Assembly (NCBI GenBank): GCA_963677785.2
Contig: CAXXDH010000003.1
Coordinates: forward strand, 1,178,001 to 1,242,000
Source: G963665495 sp963677785
Lineage (GTDB): Bacteria; Desulfobacterota; Desulfovibrionia; Desulfovibrionales; Desulfovibrionaceae
Length of the DNA: 64,000 nt
Direction: 5' to 3'
The notes beneath the pieces were generated by a model. It saw only the letters and a program-made list of their open reading frames with translations, was not told the origin of the DNA and did not search any database. The position numbers and the translations under genes are program-made. Below, piece after piece: positions 33,321 through 42,752 of this stretch (positions are counted from its first letter, which is position 1; the number at the start of each line of letters is the position of its first letter).

Positions 33321-36212
33321 CTATTTTTCCTTTATTTCCAAAGCGCTGCACAGAACACGCTTCAAGTCTTTCATTTCAATGGGTTTGGCAATGTATTCGT
33401 TCATTCCGGCCTCAAGAAACGTCTCCTTGTCGCCGGACATGGCATAAGCGGTCATGGCCACAATGGGCACCGAAACGTTTTCCTGCCCCGCCTTTCCTTT
33501 GCGGATGGCCCTGGTGGTTTCCACTCCGTCCAGGCCGGGCATCTGCACATCCATCAGCACCAGGTCGATGTGTTGTTTTGCCAGGGCACGCAACGCGTCA
33601 TTGCCGTTGCCCGCTTCGACGCAATTGTAGCCGAAACGGGCCAGCATTCCTTTGACCGCCAGCAAACTCAGCGGATCATCTTCCGTAATCAGAATGGTAA
33701 AGAGCTGGGATTCGTCCATGCAGGTGGCGGCCGTAGCGCTGCCGTGCCGTGTTGTCCCGGCTGTTTTCGGGAGGGTGAAGGGAAGCGAAACATAGGCACA
33801 GGTTCCCCGGCCTTCCAGGCTTTCTATGGCCAATCCGCCGCCCATCAGCTCCACAAGCCGGCGGACAATGGCGAGCCCGAGCCCCGCTCCCTGAAAATGG
33901 CGCGTATAGTGGCCTTCCCCCTGTACGAAGGGGTCGAAAATGGTGTCTAGCAAGGCATCGGAAATGCCGATGCCCGTATCTTCGATGCAGAACAGCACCC
34001 GTATTTGTCCGGGGCGCGTATGGCCCAGCATGGAAATCTCCAGCGTCACCGAACCGTTGGTTGTAAATTTGATGGCGTTGCCCACCAGGTTGAAAATAAT
34101 CTGCCTGAGCCGTACCTCGTCTCCGACCAGCAGCCTTGGAACCTTGGGGTCCAGGACGAAATGCAGCGCAATGCCTTTTTCTCTGGCAGCCGCGGACTGC
34201 AGATCGAAAATGGCGTCTTTGAGGGAGCTCAAGGCAAAGGTTTCGCCGACAATTTGCAGTTTTCCGGCTTCGATCCGCGAAAGATCAAGAATGTCCGACA
34301 ACAAGGTGGTCAGACGCAGGGAAGACTGCAGCGCCACGTTGACGTACTGTCGCTGTTCGTCCTGCAGTTTGGTGGTGCCGAGAAGCTGGAGCATGCCCAT
34401 GATGCCGTTCATGGGCGTACGGATTTCATGCGACATGTTGGCCAGAAATTCGGATTTGGTCCTGTTCGCGGCTTCGGCGGCGATCTTCTGGGTCTCCAGT
34501 TCGTCGACCTGTTCGCGCAGCGCGCCGTATAAACGGACATTTTCCAGGGCCACGGACGTAAGATCGGCCAGGGACTGCAGGGTTTCGATTGTTTCCTTAT
34601 CCGGTACGCCCGGCTGCGCCCAGTAGGCTCCAATGGCCGCCACAGGCGCTTCACGGTTGACGGGCATCATGGCCAGGCTTTTGACAAAGGTTTTGTGGTA
34701 CGCGTCTTTTGGAATACGCTGATCCGTAAAAATATCTTCGATGACGGCGGACTGGCGGTTGAGCATGACCCAGCCGCTGATGCAGCAGGTGAGGGGAAAG
34801 CGTTGTCCCTTCCAGAGGGGCGAAATGGCGTCTTCGTCGACATAGTGGCATTGGTTGCCGTCCCGCAGGACAAAGGTGGCTCCGTCAGCGCCCGTCAGGC
34901 CCCGTACCGCGGATCGGACCACCAGGATAATGGCGTTCTGGTCAGGCGCCGTGGACAGATCGCGAGCCACTCGTGTCAGCAGTTCGTGGGTGCGTACTCG
35001 TTGGTCCAGACTCTCCTGAAATTTGACCCGTTCGGTGATGTCCTTGACGATACCGACAAAATCCGTGGCCCGCAGAGCTCCTTCGATTTCTTCGAATTGC
35101 ACGATACCCTGCGCCTTGATCCAGCGTAACGAACCGTCCGGCAGGAAAATGCGGAAGTCCGTTTCGTACGGTTCAGGCGCCTCGCGGTCCAACGCCGCTT
35201 CGACCATTTTCAAGACCCCGGGCAGATCGTCCGGGTGAATCCGTTTCAGGATTTCGTCAATATGGCATTGGTCGCAGTCGATGTGGAAGATGTCCTTGTA
35301 GCGTTGGTCAAAGGAGGAGATCCGGGTTCCCGGATCGTAATGCCACCAGCCCATCCGGGCCGCATCCAAAGACAGTTGCCGCTGTTGCGCAATACGTTGC
35401 ACGCTCTTTTCCGCGAGTTTGAGTTCGGTAATGTCCTGGGCAATGCCGACCAGCCCGGCAATACGGCCTTCGTCATCCCAATACGGGCTTTTCACGGAAA
35501 GAAAGTGGCGTTTTCCCTCGGGCGTTTTAGCTACTTCTTCGAATTTGAGGGGCTTCCCTGAGTCAAAAATCTGCTGATCGTTATCCATGTGCTCTTCGCC
35601 AACGTCCGTATCGTAGAATTCTCTGGAAGTTTTCCCGAGCACTTCGTCTATGTTTTTATGCGTCATTTCCAGAAAATTTGAGCTGATGCGTACGACACGT
35701 CCCTGAAGATCCTTGGCGTAAAAGATTGTGCCCTGAGCTTCGCTGACTGCTTGCAGCATGGCCTCGGATTGCCGGAGTTGTTTTTCCTTTTCCTTGCGTT
35801 CCGAGATGTCCGTGGAAAAAGATTCATAATACTGCGTGATTGCAGCAGGATTTCGAACGGCTCTGAGACTCATTGAGGCCCAGAAAACAGAACCGTCTTT
35901 GCGCTTGCGGCGGATTTCATAGTTGGCCAGTTCCCCTGTCTCCTCCACCAGAGCAAGAAGTTTTGCACGTTCCGAGGGGGAGGCATAGGTCTGATCCGCA
36001 ATGGAATCGACTTCGGTACAAAGTTGCTGGGCGGAATCAAAGCCCAGCATTTGCGCCATGGTGTCGTTGGTTGAAAGAAAACGTCCCTGGGGAGTGGAGC
36101 ACGAAAAGCCCACAGGGGCGTTCATGAGGATGGCGCTTAAATGGTCATACGCCTTACGCAGGATGAAGATATCCTCCAAGATGTTATTTTCATAGCTAAA
36201 AGTATCAGACAT
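33321..36212 (-). CDS. Hybrid sensor histidine kinase: three PAS, GAF, HisKA, HATPase, receiver
   Basis: 963 residues without membrane helices. PAS/PAC units lie at about 20-140, 145-268 and 283-398 (each closes with a D-I-[ST]-E-type PAC end), a GAF domain at about 405-565, HisKA with phosphoacceptor His595 (MSHEIRTPMNGIMG), HATPase_c with NLVGNAIKF, DTGIGI and GAGLGLAIVRRL, and a receiver from about 835 with ITEDD, MDVQMPGLDG (phospho-Asp) and the AKPIEM lysine. The design allows internal phosphorelay; an Hpt partner is not in the window. The cytosolic multi-PAS array suggests sensing of redox, metabolites or a flavin/haem cofactor. Confidence 0.93.
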   Translation of the reverse strand: MSDTFSYENNILEDIFILRKAYDHLSAILMNAPVGFSCSTPQGRFLSTNDTMAQMLGFDSAQQLCTEVDSIADQTYASPSERAKLLALVEETGELANYEIRRKRKDGSVFWASMSLRAVRNPAAITQYYESFSTDISERKEKEKQLRQSEAMLQAVSEAQGTIFYAKDLQGRVVRISSNFLEMTHKNIDEVLGKTSREFYDTDVGEEHMDNDQQIFDSGKPLKFEEVAKTPEGKRHFLSVKSPYWDDEGRIAGLVGIAQDITELKLAEKSVQRIAQQRQLSLDAARMGWWHYDPGTRISSFDQRYKDIFHIDCDQCHIDEILKRIHPDDLPGVLKMVEAALDREAPEPYETDFRIFLPDGSLRWIKAQGIVQFEEIEGALRATDFVGIVKDITERVKFQESLDQRVRTHELLTRVARDLSTAPDQNAIILVVRSAVRGLTGADGATFVLRDGNQCHYVDEDAISPLWKGQRFPLTCCISGWVMLNRQSAVIEDIFTDQRIPKDAYHKTFVKSLAMMPVNREAPVAAIGAYWAQPGVPDKETIETLQSLADLTSVALENVRLYGALREQVDELETQKIAAEAANRTKSEFLANMSHEIRTPMNGIMGMLQLLGTTKLQDEQRQYVNVALQSSLRLTTLLSDILDLSRIEAGKLQIVGETFALSSLKDAIFDLQSAAAREKGIALHFVLDPKVPRLLVGDEVRLRQIIFNLVGNAIKFTTNGSVTLEISMLGHTRPGQIRVLFCIEDTGIGISDALLDTIFDPFVQGEGHYTRHFQGAGLGLAIVRRLVELMGGGLAIESLEGRGTCAYVSLPFTLPKTAGTTRHGSATAATCMDESQLFTILITEDDPLSLLAVKGMLARFGYNCVEAGNGNDALRALAKQHIDLVLMDVQMPGLDGVETTRAIRKGKAGQENVSVPIVAMTAYAMSGDKETFLEAGMNEYIAKPIEMKDLKRVLCSALEIKEK

Positions 36213-36481
36213 GCGTACGACCTGCTTTTAAAAAAAAGACGGATAGTATTTTGTACCATCTTTTGAAAAGCTGTGCCAGAGAATGAACCGAAAAACATAT
36301 GAAAAACCATCAAACCGGCAAATATCCGGGGAGTTACCCGTCCAAATTTGATTTTTGCGGGTAAAGCCTTGAGCATAGTGACATGAGGTTCAATTTATAC
36401 CGTAATGGTAGTATGTTAAACACGAATTTCCACTTGTATGCTACAAGTTAATAAGGTACGCGCATTGAAGGAGGTAGTTAC

Positions 36482-37231
36482 ATGGATATTTATTCTAGAT
36501 TATATACCGCACTGCAGGAAAAAGCCCAAGGTACTACATTGGAAATTCTTTCCATCGGTCTGGGGTATTCGTGTGTTTGTACGGACAACGGCGGTATAGG
36601 CGTAGCCTTTACCCCAAAAGGGGTTTCCTCCAGCTGCCAGGTATTGAAACCAGCGGAAGAATACGAGGGCATGCCCGCGCTGGAGGCGCTCGAGCTGCTC
36701 AAGGCCGGGGACGACCTGCACCGGACCATTGGCCTGGCTCTGGCCAACGCGCTGAATCATGCGTTCGCCAAAGAGATTCCCGAAGACAGGAGCAATGATC
36801 TGTTGCTCGACGCACTCGGAATCAAAGAGGGCAGCAAGGTCGCCATGGTGGGCTGCTTTGCGCCGATCATCAAACTCATCGAAGAGCGCAAGGGCATCCT
36901 CGATATGGTGGACAAGGGGAAAAACATGGGGGACCAGGAGAGCTTTCACGACAAGCTCAGGACCTGGCCGGATTCCGTCATTCTTACCTCCACCAGCATC
37001 ATCAACAATACATTCGACGAACTGATTCAGCTTATCGCTGCGGACGTACCCGTGGCCATGGTCGGCCCGAGCACGCCCATGGTCCCGGAGGCCTTCGACG
37101 GACTGCCCGTACGCATCCTGGCTGGTACCGTGCCCATGGAGCGCGAACCCACCCTGAAAGCCATTCGCCACGCCAAAGGAACACCCATGATCCTGCGCTT
37201 CTCAAGAAAAGCCACGCTGCAGGTTTATTAG
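36482..37231 (+). CDS. DUF364 (putative heavy-metal chelation) protein
   Basis: 249 residues; GAAGGAGG precedes the ATG. The N-terminal 80 residues match the DUF4213-type lead domain (IGLGYSCVCTDNGGIGVAFT), and the C-terminal part matches DUF364 (KVAMVGCFAPIIKLIEERK, TSTSIINNTFDELI, VAMVGPSTPMVPEAF). Structures in this family suggest binding of metal or a corrinoid-like ligand, but the reaction is unknown. It is monocistronic by position, between the hybrid kinase (divergent, 269-bp gap with no other feature seen) and two palindromic repeats. Confidence 0.85.
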   Translation: MDIYSRLYTALQEKAQGTTLEILSIGLGYSCVCTDNGGIGVAFTPKGVSSSCQVLKPAEEYEGMPALEALELLKAGDDLHRTIGLALANALNHAFAKEIPEDRSNDLLLDALGIKEGSKVAMVGCFAPIIKLIEERKGILDMVDKGKNMGDQESFHDKLRTWPDSVILTSTSIINNTFDELIQLIAADVPVAMVGPSTPMVPEAFDGLPVRILAGTVPMEREPTLKAIRHAKGTPMILRFSRKATLQVY

Positions 37232-37244
37232 AAAATAAGAGATG

Positions 37245-37280
37245 TCTCCGGCGGCTTAGGAACCTCCAAAAAACTTTTGG
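37245..37280 (+). repeat. Dispersed palindromic repeat, copy E (shortened)
   Basis: TCTCCGGCGGCTTAGGAACC then TCCAAAAAACTTTTGG. The second hairpin arm is deleted, leaving head and tail joined. Confidence 0.65.
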
Positions 37281-37322
37281 TAGGATAGTACGATATTTCA
37301 TTGATTTTATGTTGCATCAGCT

Positions 37323-37384
37323 AAAAAGTTTTGGGGGATTCCAAAGGCCCCTTTTTCAAAAGGGGCCTTTGGCCGCCGGAGGCA
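37323..37384 (-). repeat. Dispersed palindromic repeat, copy F (complete)
   Basis: On the minus strand: CCTCCGGCGG, a hairpin with 15-bp perfect arms CCAAAGGCCCCTTTT and AAAAGGGGCCTTTGG, then AATCCCCCAAAACTTTTTA. It lies head to head with copy E, 43 bp away, and just after the stop of the gene at 37401. Confidence 0.8.
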
Positions 37385-37400
37385 GTTTTTTCATAGTTTT

Positions 37401-38243
37401 TCAGACTCGGGCGGTGAAGCCGCCGGAGGGGCGGCTGTTGTCCGCGTTGAGCAGGGTGGAGAGCACGCTGGTACGTCCGTGCGGGAGTTGTGTGGCGCCG
37501 TGCCATTCGAGGCCGGGCGCATCAGGAATACGGGCGCGGCATTTGTCCGGATGTTCGGCAAAAAGCCGGGCGCCGGCCCGGTTGCCCTGCAGCAGCAGCT
37601 GCAGTTCGCAGTGCCCCATCTCGGCGTGGTCGAAGCCCAGGGCCAGTTCGGCCACGGCGCCGGAGGTCAGTTTGCGTCCGCCGGCGAGCAGCTCGCAGGC
37701 CAGAGGTTCGGTCAGCAGCCAGGGCAGGTAATACAGCCGTCCCGCTCCGCGCGCCTGCAGTCCGAGGTTCAGCCAGGAGAGCGGACCGAGCAGGTCCGCG
37801 AATTCCAGAGCCAGTTCCGGATCCTGGGCCAGAAGAGCGAAAAATTTTTGCTTGCGTGCGGACGCATCTTTTCCAGTCCAGCGGAGACCGCGCTTGCGCA
37901 GTGCGGATTCAAAGCGCGTACGCGCACTCCAGAACGCCCGTGCAAGATCCGGAAACGCGGCTTGCGCGCCCACGGAAGCCGGAAGAATTTCCTGGAGCAC
38001 GATTTCCGGCACCAGGCTGCGGACCAGAAAATAGAGGTATTGGCCGGGTTCAGGCCTGGTGGAGATCTGCGCCAGCAATTCCTGGCCCTCCACATTGACC
38101 CAGGCCAGTCCTTCGGCCTCCCAGCGCAGCATGACCCCGCGCAAGCGGTCGCCCACGCGGTGGCGCTTGCGGAAGATCCGCCCCCGCTCATCGCCGCCGC
38201 CACCGTAGCCGCCGAATCCCGATCCGTACCCGTCGATACGCAT
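37401..38243 (-). CDS. Conserved protein in the flagellar block, possibly FliK-like
   Basis: 280 residues; ATG 38243 has GGAGG 6 nt ahead, so the longer open frame to 38396 is not used. The N-terminus is glycine-rich (MRIDGYGSGFGGYGGGGDE), then a small beta domain (DRLRGVMLRWEAEGLAWVNV). The C-terminal 90 residues (ALGFDHAEMGHCELQLLLQ, GNRAGARLFAEHPD) faintly resemble the C-terminal domain of hook-length control proteins, where strands of this kind recur. It is last in the minus-strand flagellar cluster, separated from the DUF2802 gene by a palindromic repeat. I regard FliK likeness as a weak hypothesis. Confidence 0.6.
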   Translation of the reverse strand: MRIDGYGSGFGGYGGGGDERGRIFRKRHRVGDRLRGVMLRWEAEGLAWVNVEGQELLAQISTRPEPGQYLYFLVRSLVPEIVLQEILPASVGAQAAFPDLARAFWSARTRFESALRKRGLRWTGKDASARKQKFFALLAQDPELALEFADLLGPLSWLNLGLQARGAGRLYYLPWLLTEPLACELLAGGRKLTSGAVAELALGFDHAEMGHCELQLLLQGNRAGARLFAEHPDKCRARIPDAPGLEWHGATQLPHGRTSVLSTLLNADNSRPSGGFTARV

Positions 38244-38393
38244 CACAAACCTCCGGAGAACGGCAACGTCGCGGGGCTGCGCGCCCCGCACCCCAGCCAG
38301 GGCGGCGGCCCTGGACGCGCATAGAGTAAATGGGAAATCAGGTGCGGGTAGTAAGTGAAATAGCTTTGCATCGCATTCGAGCAGGTAACCAGT

Positions 38394-38451
38394 CAAAAGT
38401 TTTTGGAAATTCCTAAGGGCCTTTTTGTAAGGTTCTTAGGCCGCCGGAGGC
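38394..38451 (-). repeat. Dispersed palindromic repeat, copy G (imperfect arms)
   Basis: On the minus strand: GCCTCCGGCGGCCTAAGAACC, TTACAAAAAGGCCCTTAGG, then AATTTCCAAAAACTTTTGA. Arms pair with several mismatches. It lies directly after the stop of the DUF2802 gene. Confidence 0.75.
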
Positions 38452-38453
38452 AT

Positions 38454-38882
38454 TTACCGCCGCCTGGCATCCATGATGATCAGTTCTACTTCGTCTGTGG
38501 TCATGCCGGTGGAGCGGGAGAGCGCTTGTATGGAGAGGCCTTTTTTGTAGCCGTTGATAATTTTCTGGCGCGGATTCTGGGGTTTGAGGTCGACTTTTCC
38601 GGCCACGTTTTCGGCTTCTGCCAGCAGCGCTTTGAGTTCTTCCACACGCCGCGCCAGCGCGTCGTCCAGGTTTTGCAGCTGGTTCTGACGCGTTTCAAAG
38701 GAGGTGACGACCTCCTGTTCGAGCTCGGCGTTGAAGTGCAGGCGCGCCAGGAGATCCTCCTGCTTGTCCTGCATCAGCTGCAGCAAGGATTCGGAGCGCT
38801 TGAGCCGGAAGAAAAAGACGACCAGGAGAAAGAGCAGAAAGATTTCGGTCACACTCAGACCGATGAGCATCCAGAAGGACAT
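38454..38882 (-). CDS. DUF2802-like membrane-anchored coiled-coil protein
   Basis: 142 residues: one N-terminal membrane helix (IGLSVTEIFLLFLLVVFFF), a coiled coil at about 30-95, and a C-terminal helix-turn-helix-like end (YKKGLSIQALSRSTGMTTDEVELI). The layout fits DUF2802 proteins, which in other bacteria sit beside chemotaxis or flagellar genes; function unknown. It follows the 105-residue gene after 26 bp in the same direction. Confidence 0.7.
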   Translation of the reverse strand: MSFWMLIGLSVTEIFLLFLLVVFFFRLKRSESLLQLMQDKQEDLLARLHFNAELEQEVVTSFETRQNQLQNLDDALARRVEELKALLAEAENVAGKVDLKPQNPRQKIINGYKKGLSIQALSRSTGMTTDEVELIIMDARRR

Positions 38883-38908
38883 GAAGGAGAGTCCACCTCC
38901 GAGCGCAA

Positions 38909-39226
38909 TCAGATGCGCGTATTGATTAGATTGCCCATAAAAGGGGTCTTGGCCAGGGCCTCTTCGGCTTCTTCTTTGGCCGGTTGTTTTTTGCGGCGTT
39001 TGCGTTCCTGTTCCGTTTCGGCCTGGGCGCCGCCTCCGCCGCCATGGGCGTCCACAACGTCGGCGCCATCCTGCTTTTCATTTTTCTGCACCTGCTCCCG
39101 CTGTTGTCCGGAGACTTCGTTGGCAGCCTGGTTCATGATGCTTTGCTGCACTTCCGGCGCGGCCTGCATGGCGCCGGAGATTTCCCCTACCAAAGGAATC
39201 TGGGTAAAAAGCAGGTTGATGGACAT
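38909..39226 (-). CDS. Small hydrophilic protein of the flagellar block, unknown
   Basis: 105 residues. The N-terminal 30 residues are amphipathic (MSINLLFTQIPLVGEISGAM), the middle is charged and glycine-rich (HGGGGGAQAETEQERKRRKK), probably disordered. Its start is 6 bp from the FliL-like stop, so they are co-transcribed. No family recognised. Confidence 0.6.
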   Translation of the reverse strand: MSINLLFTQIPLVGEISGAMQAAPEVQQSIMNQAANEVSGQQREQVQKNEKQDGADVVDAHGGGGGAQAETEQERKRRKKQPAKEEAEEALAKTPFMGNLINTRI

Positions 39227-39232
39227 GACGTG

Positions 39233-39940
39233 TTACCTCACGAGATACTCCTGTATCAGTAACGTGGTCAAACGCTCCGTGCTTAAATACTGGTTCATGA
39301 CGGAAAGCAATTCCTTCTTTAAAATCTCCTCATTTTTCTTATCGGAGAGAAAAACAAGGTCTTTATTACGTAAATAATAATAAATAGCATCCCTGAGAAC
39401 AAGGGTTTTAGTCTGAATTTCCCAGGAGAGTTTTTCGTTGTCCGTGGCGGTGGCGAAGCTGCATTTGAGCAGACGGATTTTGCCGTCGTCGGTCTGGTAT
39501 TCGATCCAGAACGGTTCCATCTTTACTATGAACTCGGGTTTTTCCGGTTCCTTGGGCTGTACCGGTTGTTCGGGTTCGGGCATGGGCGGCGGTGGAGGCG
39601 GTAGTGGTTCGGCCGAGGGCCAGAGCAGGACAACCAGAAGAATGGCCACAAGCAGTACGCCTCCGCCGATGCCTGCCAGAACGCGTTTGTCCTTGAGCAG
39701 GGCGGCAGCCCCGGCTTTGGGTTTTTTCTCCGGCTCTTCGGGCTGGGCTGCCGGTTCCGGCGCTTCTTCCTCTTCTTCCTCGTCCTCTTCTTCAAGAAAA
39801 GGCGCGTCGTCCAGATCCAGTTCAACCTTGTCCTTGTCGGGGACCGCATCAGGAACTTTCAGCTCCTCCGCATCGAGGAGGGCTTTTTCGCGTAACGGTT
39901 CGTCCAGGGAATCGTCGTCCGGAACAAGGAACAGCAGCAT
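39233..39940 (-). CDS. fliL: FliL-like flagellar basal-body protein
   Basis: 235 residues. The cytoplasmic N-terminus is unusually long and acidic (residues 1-75, including a run of glutamates), then a single membrane helix (GIGGGVLLVAILLVVLLW), a proline-rich spacer, and the periplasmic FliL domain, recognisable by the end YYLRNKDLVFLSDKKNEEIL and the final QEYLV. FliL stabilises the stator around MotB. The acidic extension is absent from enteric FliL. Identification rests mostly on the C-terminal pattern and context. Confidence 0.75.
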   Translation of the reverse strand: MLLFLVPDDDSLDEPLREKALLDAEELKVPDAVPDKDKVELDLDDAPFLEEEDEEEEEEAPEPAAQPEEPEKKPKAGAAALLKDKRVLAGIGGGVLLVAILLVVLLWPSAEPLPPPPPPMPEPEQPVQPKEPEKPEFIVKMEPFWIEYQTDDGKIRLLKCSFATATDNEKLSWEIQTKTLVLRDAIYYYLRNKDLVFLSDKKNEEILKKELLSVMNQYLSTERLTTLLIQEYLVR

Positions 39941-40046
39941 GGCGTCAACCGGTTGTTAGAGCATACATGAAGTTTGTGCCCCCAATCTTCAAAAACTATC
40001 AGCTGGTAACAGTCTGGCGGTAACGCCGCAGGGCATTCGCTGTGTC

Positions 40047-40838
40047 TTACAGCGTGCCGTATTGGGCGTTGAAATTCAGCCGCAGCCGTTTCATGGCCTG
40101 CGCGTGCAGCTGGGAAACCCGGCCTTCGGTGATTCCCATGACCTCCGCCACTTCCTTCATGTTCAGTTCGTCGCCGTAATAGAGGGACATGACCATTTTT
40201 TCCCTGGGAGTCAGGTCGTCGATGAGGCCCGCGACCTTGTCGATGATTTCCTGCAGAGCGGCCGTCTGAAAGGGTTCGTTGTCAAAATGGGATTGGTGTT
40301 CGGGAGAAAAGGTGTCCTGAATGGCGTCGATGTTGATGCACATCTGGTTTTGCAGGGCTTCCAGTCCAATGCGCACCTCGCGTTCGCTCAGGCCGGTTTC
40401 GGCCTGGAGTTCTTCTTCGGTGGCCGAACGTCCGTGCTGGTTTTCTATCCGGCGGATGGCTTCTTCCAGCGTACGCACGCGGTGGCGCAAGCCTCTGGAA
40501 AACCAGTCCATGCGCCTGAGCTCATCCAGCATGGCGCCTTTGATACGGTTTTCGGCATAGGTTTCGAACTTGATGTTCAGCTCGGGATTGAATTTTTTGA
40601 AGGCCTCCATGAGGCCGAGAGTGCCCGAACTGATCAGATCGTTGAGCTCGACGTTTTTAGGCAGCTTGGCCTTGAGCCGCAACGCAAGATATTTGATCTT
40701 CGGTGCGTAATGCCTGACAATTTCTCTGCGTTCGCCCGTATTAAACTCGTCCCAGGCCTTTTCGCCCGAGTCCAGCATCAACCACGGATGATCAGTGTTG
40801 GAAGAGGAGTTTTTTCCAGAAGAACTTGATATTACCAT
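40047..40838 (-). CDS. fliA: Flagellar sigma factor FliA (sigma-28)
   Basis: 263 residues with the full sigma-28 set: region 2 (DLISSGTLGLMEAFKKFNPE, KFETYAENRIKGAMLDELRR, DWFSRGLRHR), region 3 and region 4 (LTPREKMVMSLYYGDELNMK, EVMGITEGRVSQLHAQAMKR). It directs late flagellar and chemotaxis promoters. The ATG at 40838 overlaps the flhG 3' end by 47 bp, and no good ribosome site is visible for it; ATG 40778 within the frame is an alternative that would remove the overlap. Co-transcription with flhF and flhG is clear from spacing. Confidence 0.95.
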   Translation of the reverse strand: MVISSSSGKNSSSNTDHPWLMLDSGEKAWDEFNTGERREIVRHYAPKIKYLALRLKAKLPKNVELNDLISSGTLGLMEAFKKFNPELNIKFETYAENRIKGAMLDELRRMDWFSRGLRHRVRTLEEAIRRIENQHGRSATEEELQAETGLSEREVRIGLEALQNQMCINIDAIQDTFSPEHQSHFDNEPFQTAALQEIIDKVAGLIDDLTPREKMVMSLYYGDELNMKEVAEVMGITEGRVSQLHAQAMKRLRLNFNAQYGTL

Positions 40839-41634
40839 CTAGATTATCCGACACGCGCCAGGTTATGATAGTTTCCGCAATGTCTCGTACGGCTTTGCTC
40901 GGTGCGGCGTCCTCCGATGCATGGCAAAAAGGCACCTGATCCACGACGGCCTTGCGTACTATAGGGTCTTGCGGAATAAATCCGACAAGGTCAAGCGACA
41001 CACCGTCCAAAAAATGTTCACACGCCTGGTAGAGGCGTGAAAAAACGGCTTTGGCCGTTTTGCGGTCCGACGTCAAATTGACGATGACCTTGAAGTGCTC
41101 AATGCCATGATTGAGCTTCAGCACTTTGATCAATGCGTACGCATCTGTCAATGACGTGGGTTCCGGCGTCATTACAACAATGCGCTCCTGCACGGCAAGG
41201 TTGAAATAGAGGACATTATCATTTATTCCGGCGCCCGTGTCCACGATTAGATAATCAACCTTGTCTTCAAGATAGTCCATGGCTTCCAAAAGGTCCAGTT
41301 TTTGCCCGGTGTTCAAGGAAAGCATTTCACTTACCCCGGATGAAGCGGGCAGTATCTTGAAGCCGTAAGGCGTATCAAAAAGAACGTCCTGTACGGAAAC
41401 GCCCTCATGGAAGAGGTGGAACAGGTTCAGTTGCGGGGCAAGTCCGAGGATCACGTCGACATTGGCCAGACCCAGATCCGCGTCCAGCAGAACGACGCGT
41501 TTCCCCAGCTTTTCAAGTTCATAGGCCAGGTTTACCGAGACGTTGGTCTTGCCGACGCCCCCTTTGCCCGATGTAACGGACAACACCAAGGGATAAGCGG
41601 AATTCATGGTGCTTGGGCTCCAATTCATTTTCAT
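40792..41634 (-). CDS. flhG: MinD-like ATPase FlhG/FleN
   Basis: 280 residues; the deviant Walker A SGKGGVGKT (about 22-30), the DADLGLANVDVILGL switch and VDTGAGIND define the ParA/MinD group. FlhG limits flagellar number and acts with FlhF. It overlaps flhF by 4 bp. An N-terminal extension with a FlrA-binding glutamine motif is not obvious. Confidence 0.93.
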   Translation of the reverse strand: MKMNWSPSTMNSAYPLVLSVTSGKGGVGKTNVSVNLAYELEKLGKRVVLLDADLGLANVDVILGLAPQLNLFHLFHEGVSVQDVLFDTPYGFKILPASSGVSEMLSLNTGQKLDLLEAMDYLEDKVDYLIVDTGAGINDNVLYFNLAVQERIVVMTPEPTSLTDAYALIKVLKLNHGIEHFKVIVNLTSDRKTAKAVFSRLYQACEHFLDGVSLDLVGFIPQDPIVRKAVVDQVPFCHASEDAAPSKAVRDIAETIITWRVSDNLDGNIKFFWKKLLFQH

Positions 41635-42752
41635 TGTTCGTTCGGCAGCTTGTGCTTGAATACCAGCCTCCAGAGCGCCACATGCTTGGCCGCCGCCATG
41701 GTTTCGGCCAGGCCTGTCCCGTAGGACAGGGCGGAAATCGGCAGGGAGGTGGCCACCGCCGTATTTACAATGGCTCCGAAACTACAGGCCTCGTCGAGTT
41801 TCGTCCAGATCAGGCTTTTTGCCAGCGGCGAATAATACATTCGTTCAAAATCCTTGAGCTGGCCGGGCGCAAAATGAGGCGACAGCGCGATATGCAGGAC
41901 CAGATCCCGGGCGGCGTCCAGCCCGAGCTTGCCCATCAGGCGCTCCAGGGTCTGGCGCCGTTCCAGTCCGGGGAGGTCCAGAAAAAGTTTGTCGTAATCA
42001 TCCGCCTCGGAAACCAGGTGCGCGAATTCCAGGGGACTCTGGATCTCGACAAAGTCGAATTCGGAAAGTTCCGCGTAATGTTTGAGGATCAGTTTGCTTT
42101 GCAGCCGGCGCTGGTCCGTGTTGACCAGGCAGATGCGGGCGGACGGATATTCGCGTTTTGCGGCATGCGCCATACGCAGCAGCGCGGATGTCTTGCCCAC
42201 GCCGTGTGGCCCGGCAACGGCATGGAAGCGTTGCGGCCAGTTTTCATTGCCCCAGGGTCGGACGCCGACCATACGTTCCAGCGGTCCGAGTATGGATGTG
42301 CCAGGGTGGTTTTTGAGTTCCGTGTAGATGTCCAGGATGACCTGGGCGACCACGCCTTCGCGTTCGAGATACTCCAGAGCCTGGCGCTGGATGGGGGTGA
42401 GCAGGTGCAGGTCGAGCTGCGGACGCAGCAGCGTTACCAGGTGCTCTTTGATCTGGCTCCATTCCTGGTGCCACTGGTCCCAGCCCGGCGGCGGCTCCTG
42501 CTGCGTCGCGGCGTAGCCGTGGGCGGAGCCGGAGTCGGGGCTTCTCTGCGCCTGGAGGCCGTTGTTTCCGGCGCGGTACTCGGTGGCCTGCTGCTCGGGA
42601 TTGTCCTCCAGGGCGGCGGTAATTTCGCAGATGTTTTGTCCTTTGTCCTCGCACTGACGCGTGCCCAGAATGACGGCTTCCGGGCCGAGTTCGGCCTTGA
42701 TGCGGTCCAGTACGGACTGGGTGTCTGCTCCTCGAAAGGTTTTAAGCCGCAT
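41631..42752 (-). CDS. flhF: SRP-type GTPase FlhF
   Basis: 373 residues: the FlhF B domain at the N-terminus (MRLKTFRGADTQSVLDRIKA, ILGTRQCEDKG), a variable linker, then the NG domain with P-loop GPHGVGKTSALLRMA, NTDQRRLQSK, DLPGLERR and TKLDEACSFGAIVN. FlhF sets the flagellar pole position. Its start overlaps flhA by 11 bp. Confidence 0.94.
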   Translation of the reverse strand: MRLKTFRGADTQSVLDRIKAELGPEAVILGTRQCEDKGQNICEITAALEDNPEQQATEYRAGNNGLQAQRSPDSGSAHGYAATQQEPPPGWDQWHQEWSQIKEHLVTLLRPQLDLHLLTPIQRQALEYLEREGVVAQVILDIYTELKNHPGTSILGPLERMVGVRPWGNENWPQRFHAVAGPHGVGKTSALLRMAHAAKREYPSARICLVNTDQRRLQSKLILKHYAELSEFDFVEIQSPLEFAHLVSEADDYDKLFLDLPGLERRQTLERLMGKLGLDAARDLVLHIALSPHFAPGQLKDFERMYYSPLAKSLIWTKLDEACSFGAIVNTAVATSLPISALSYGTGLAETMAAAKHVALWRLVFKHKLPNEQ

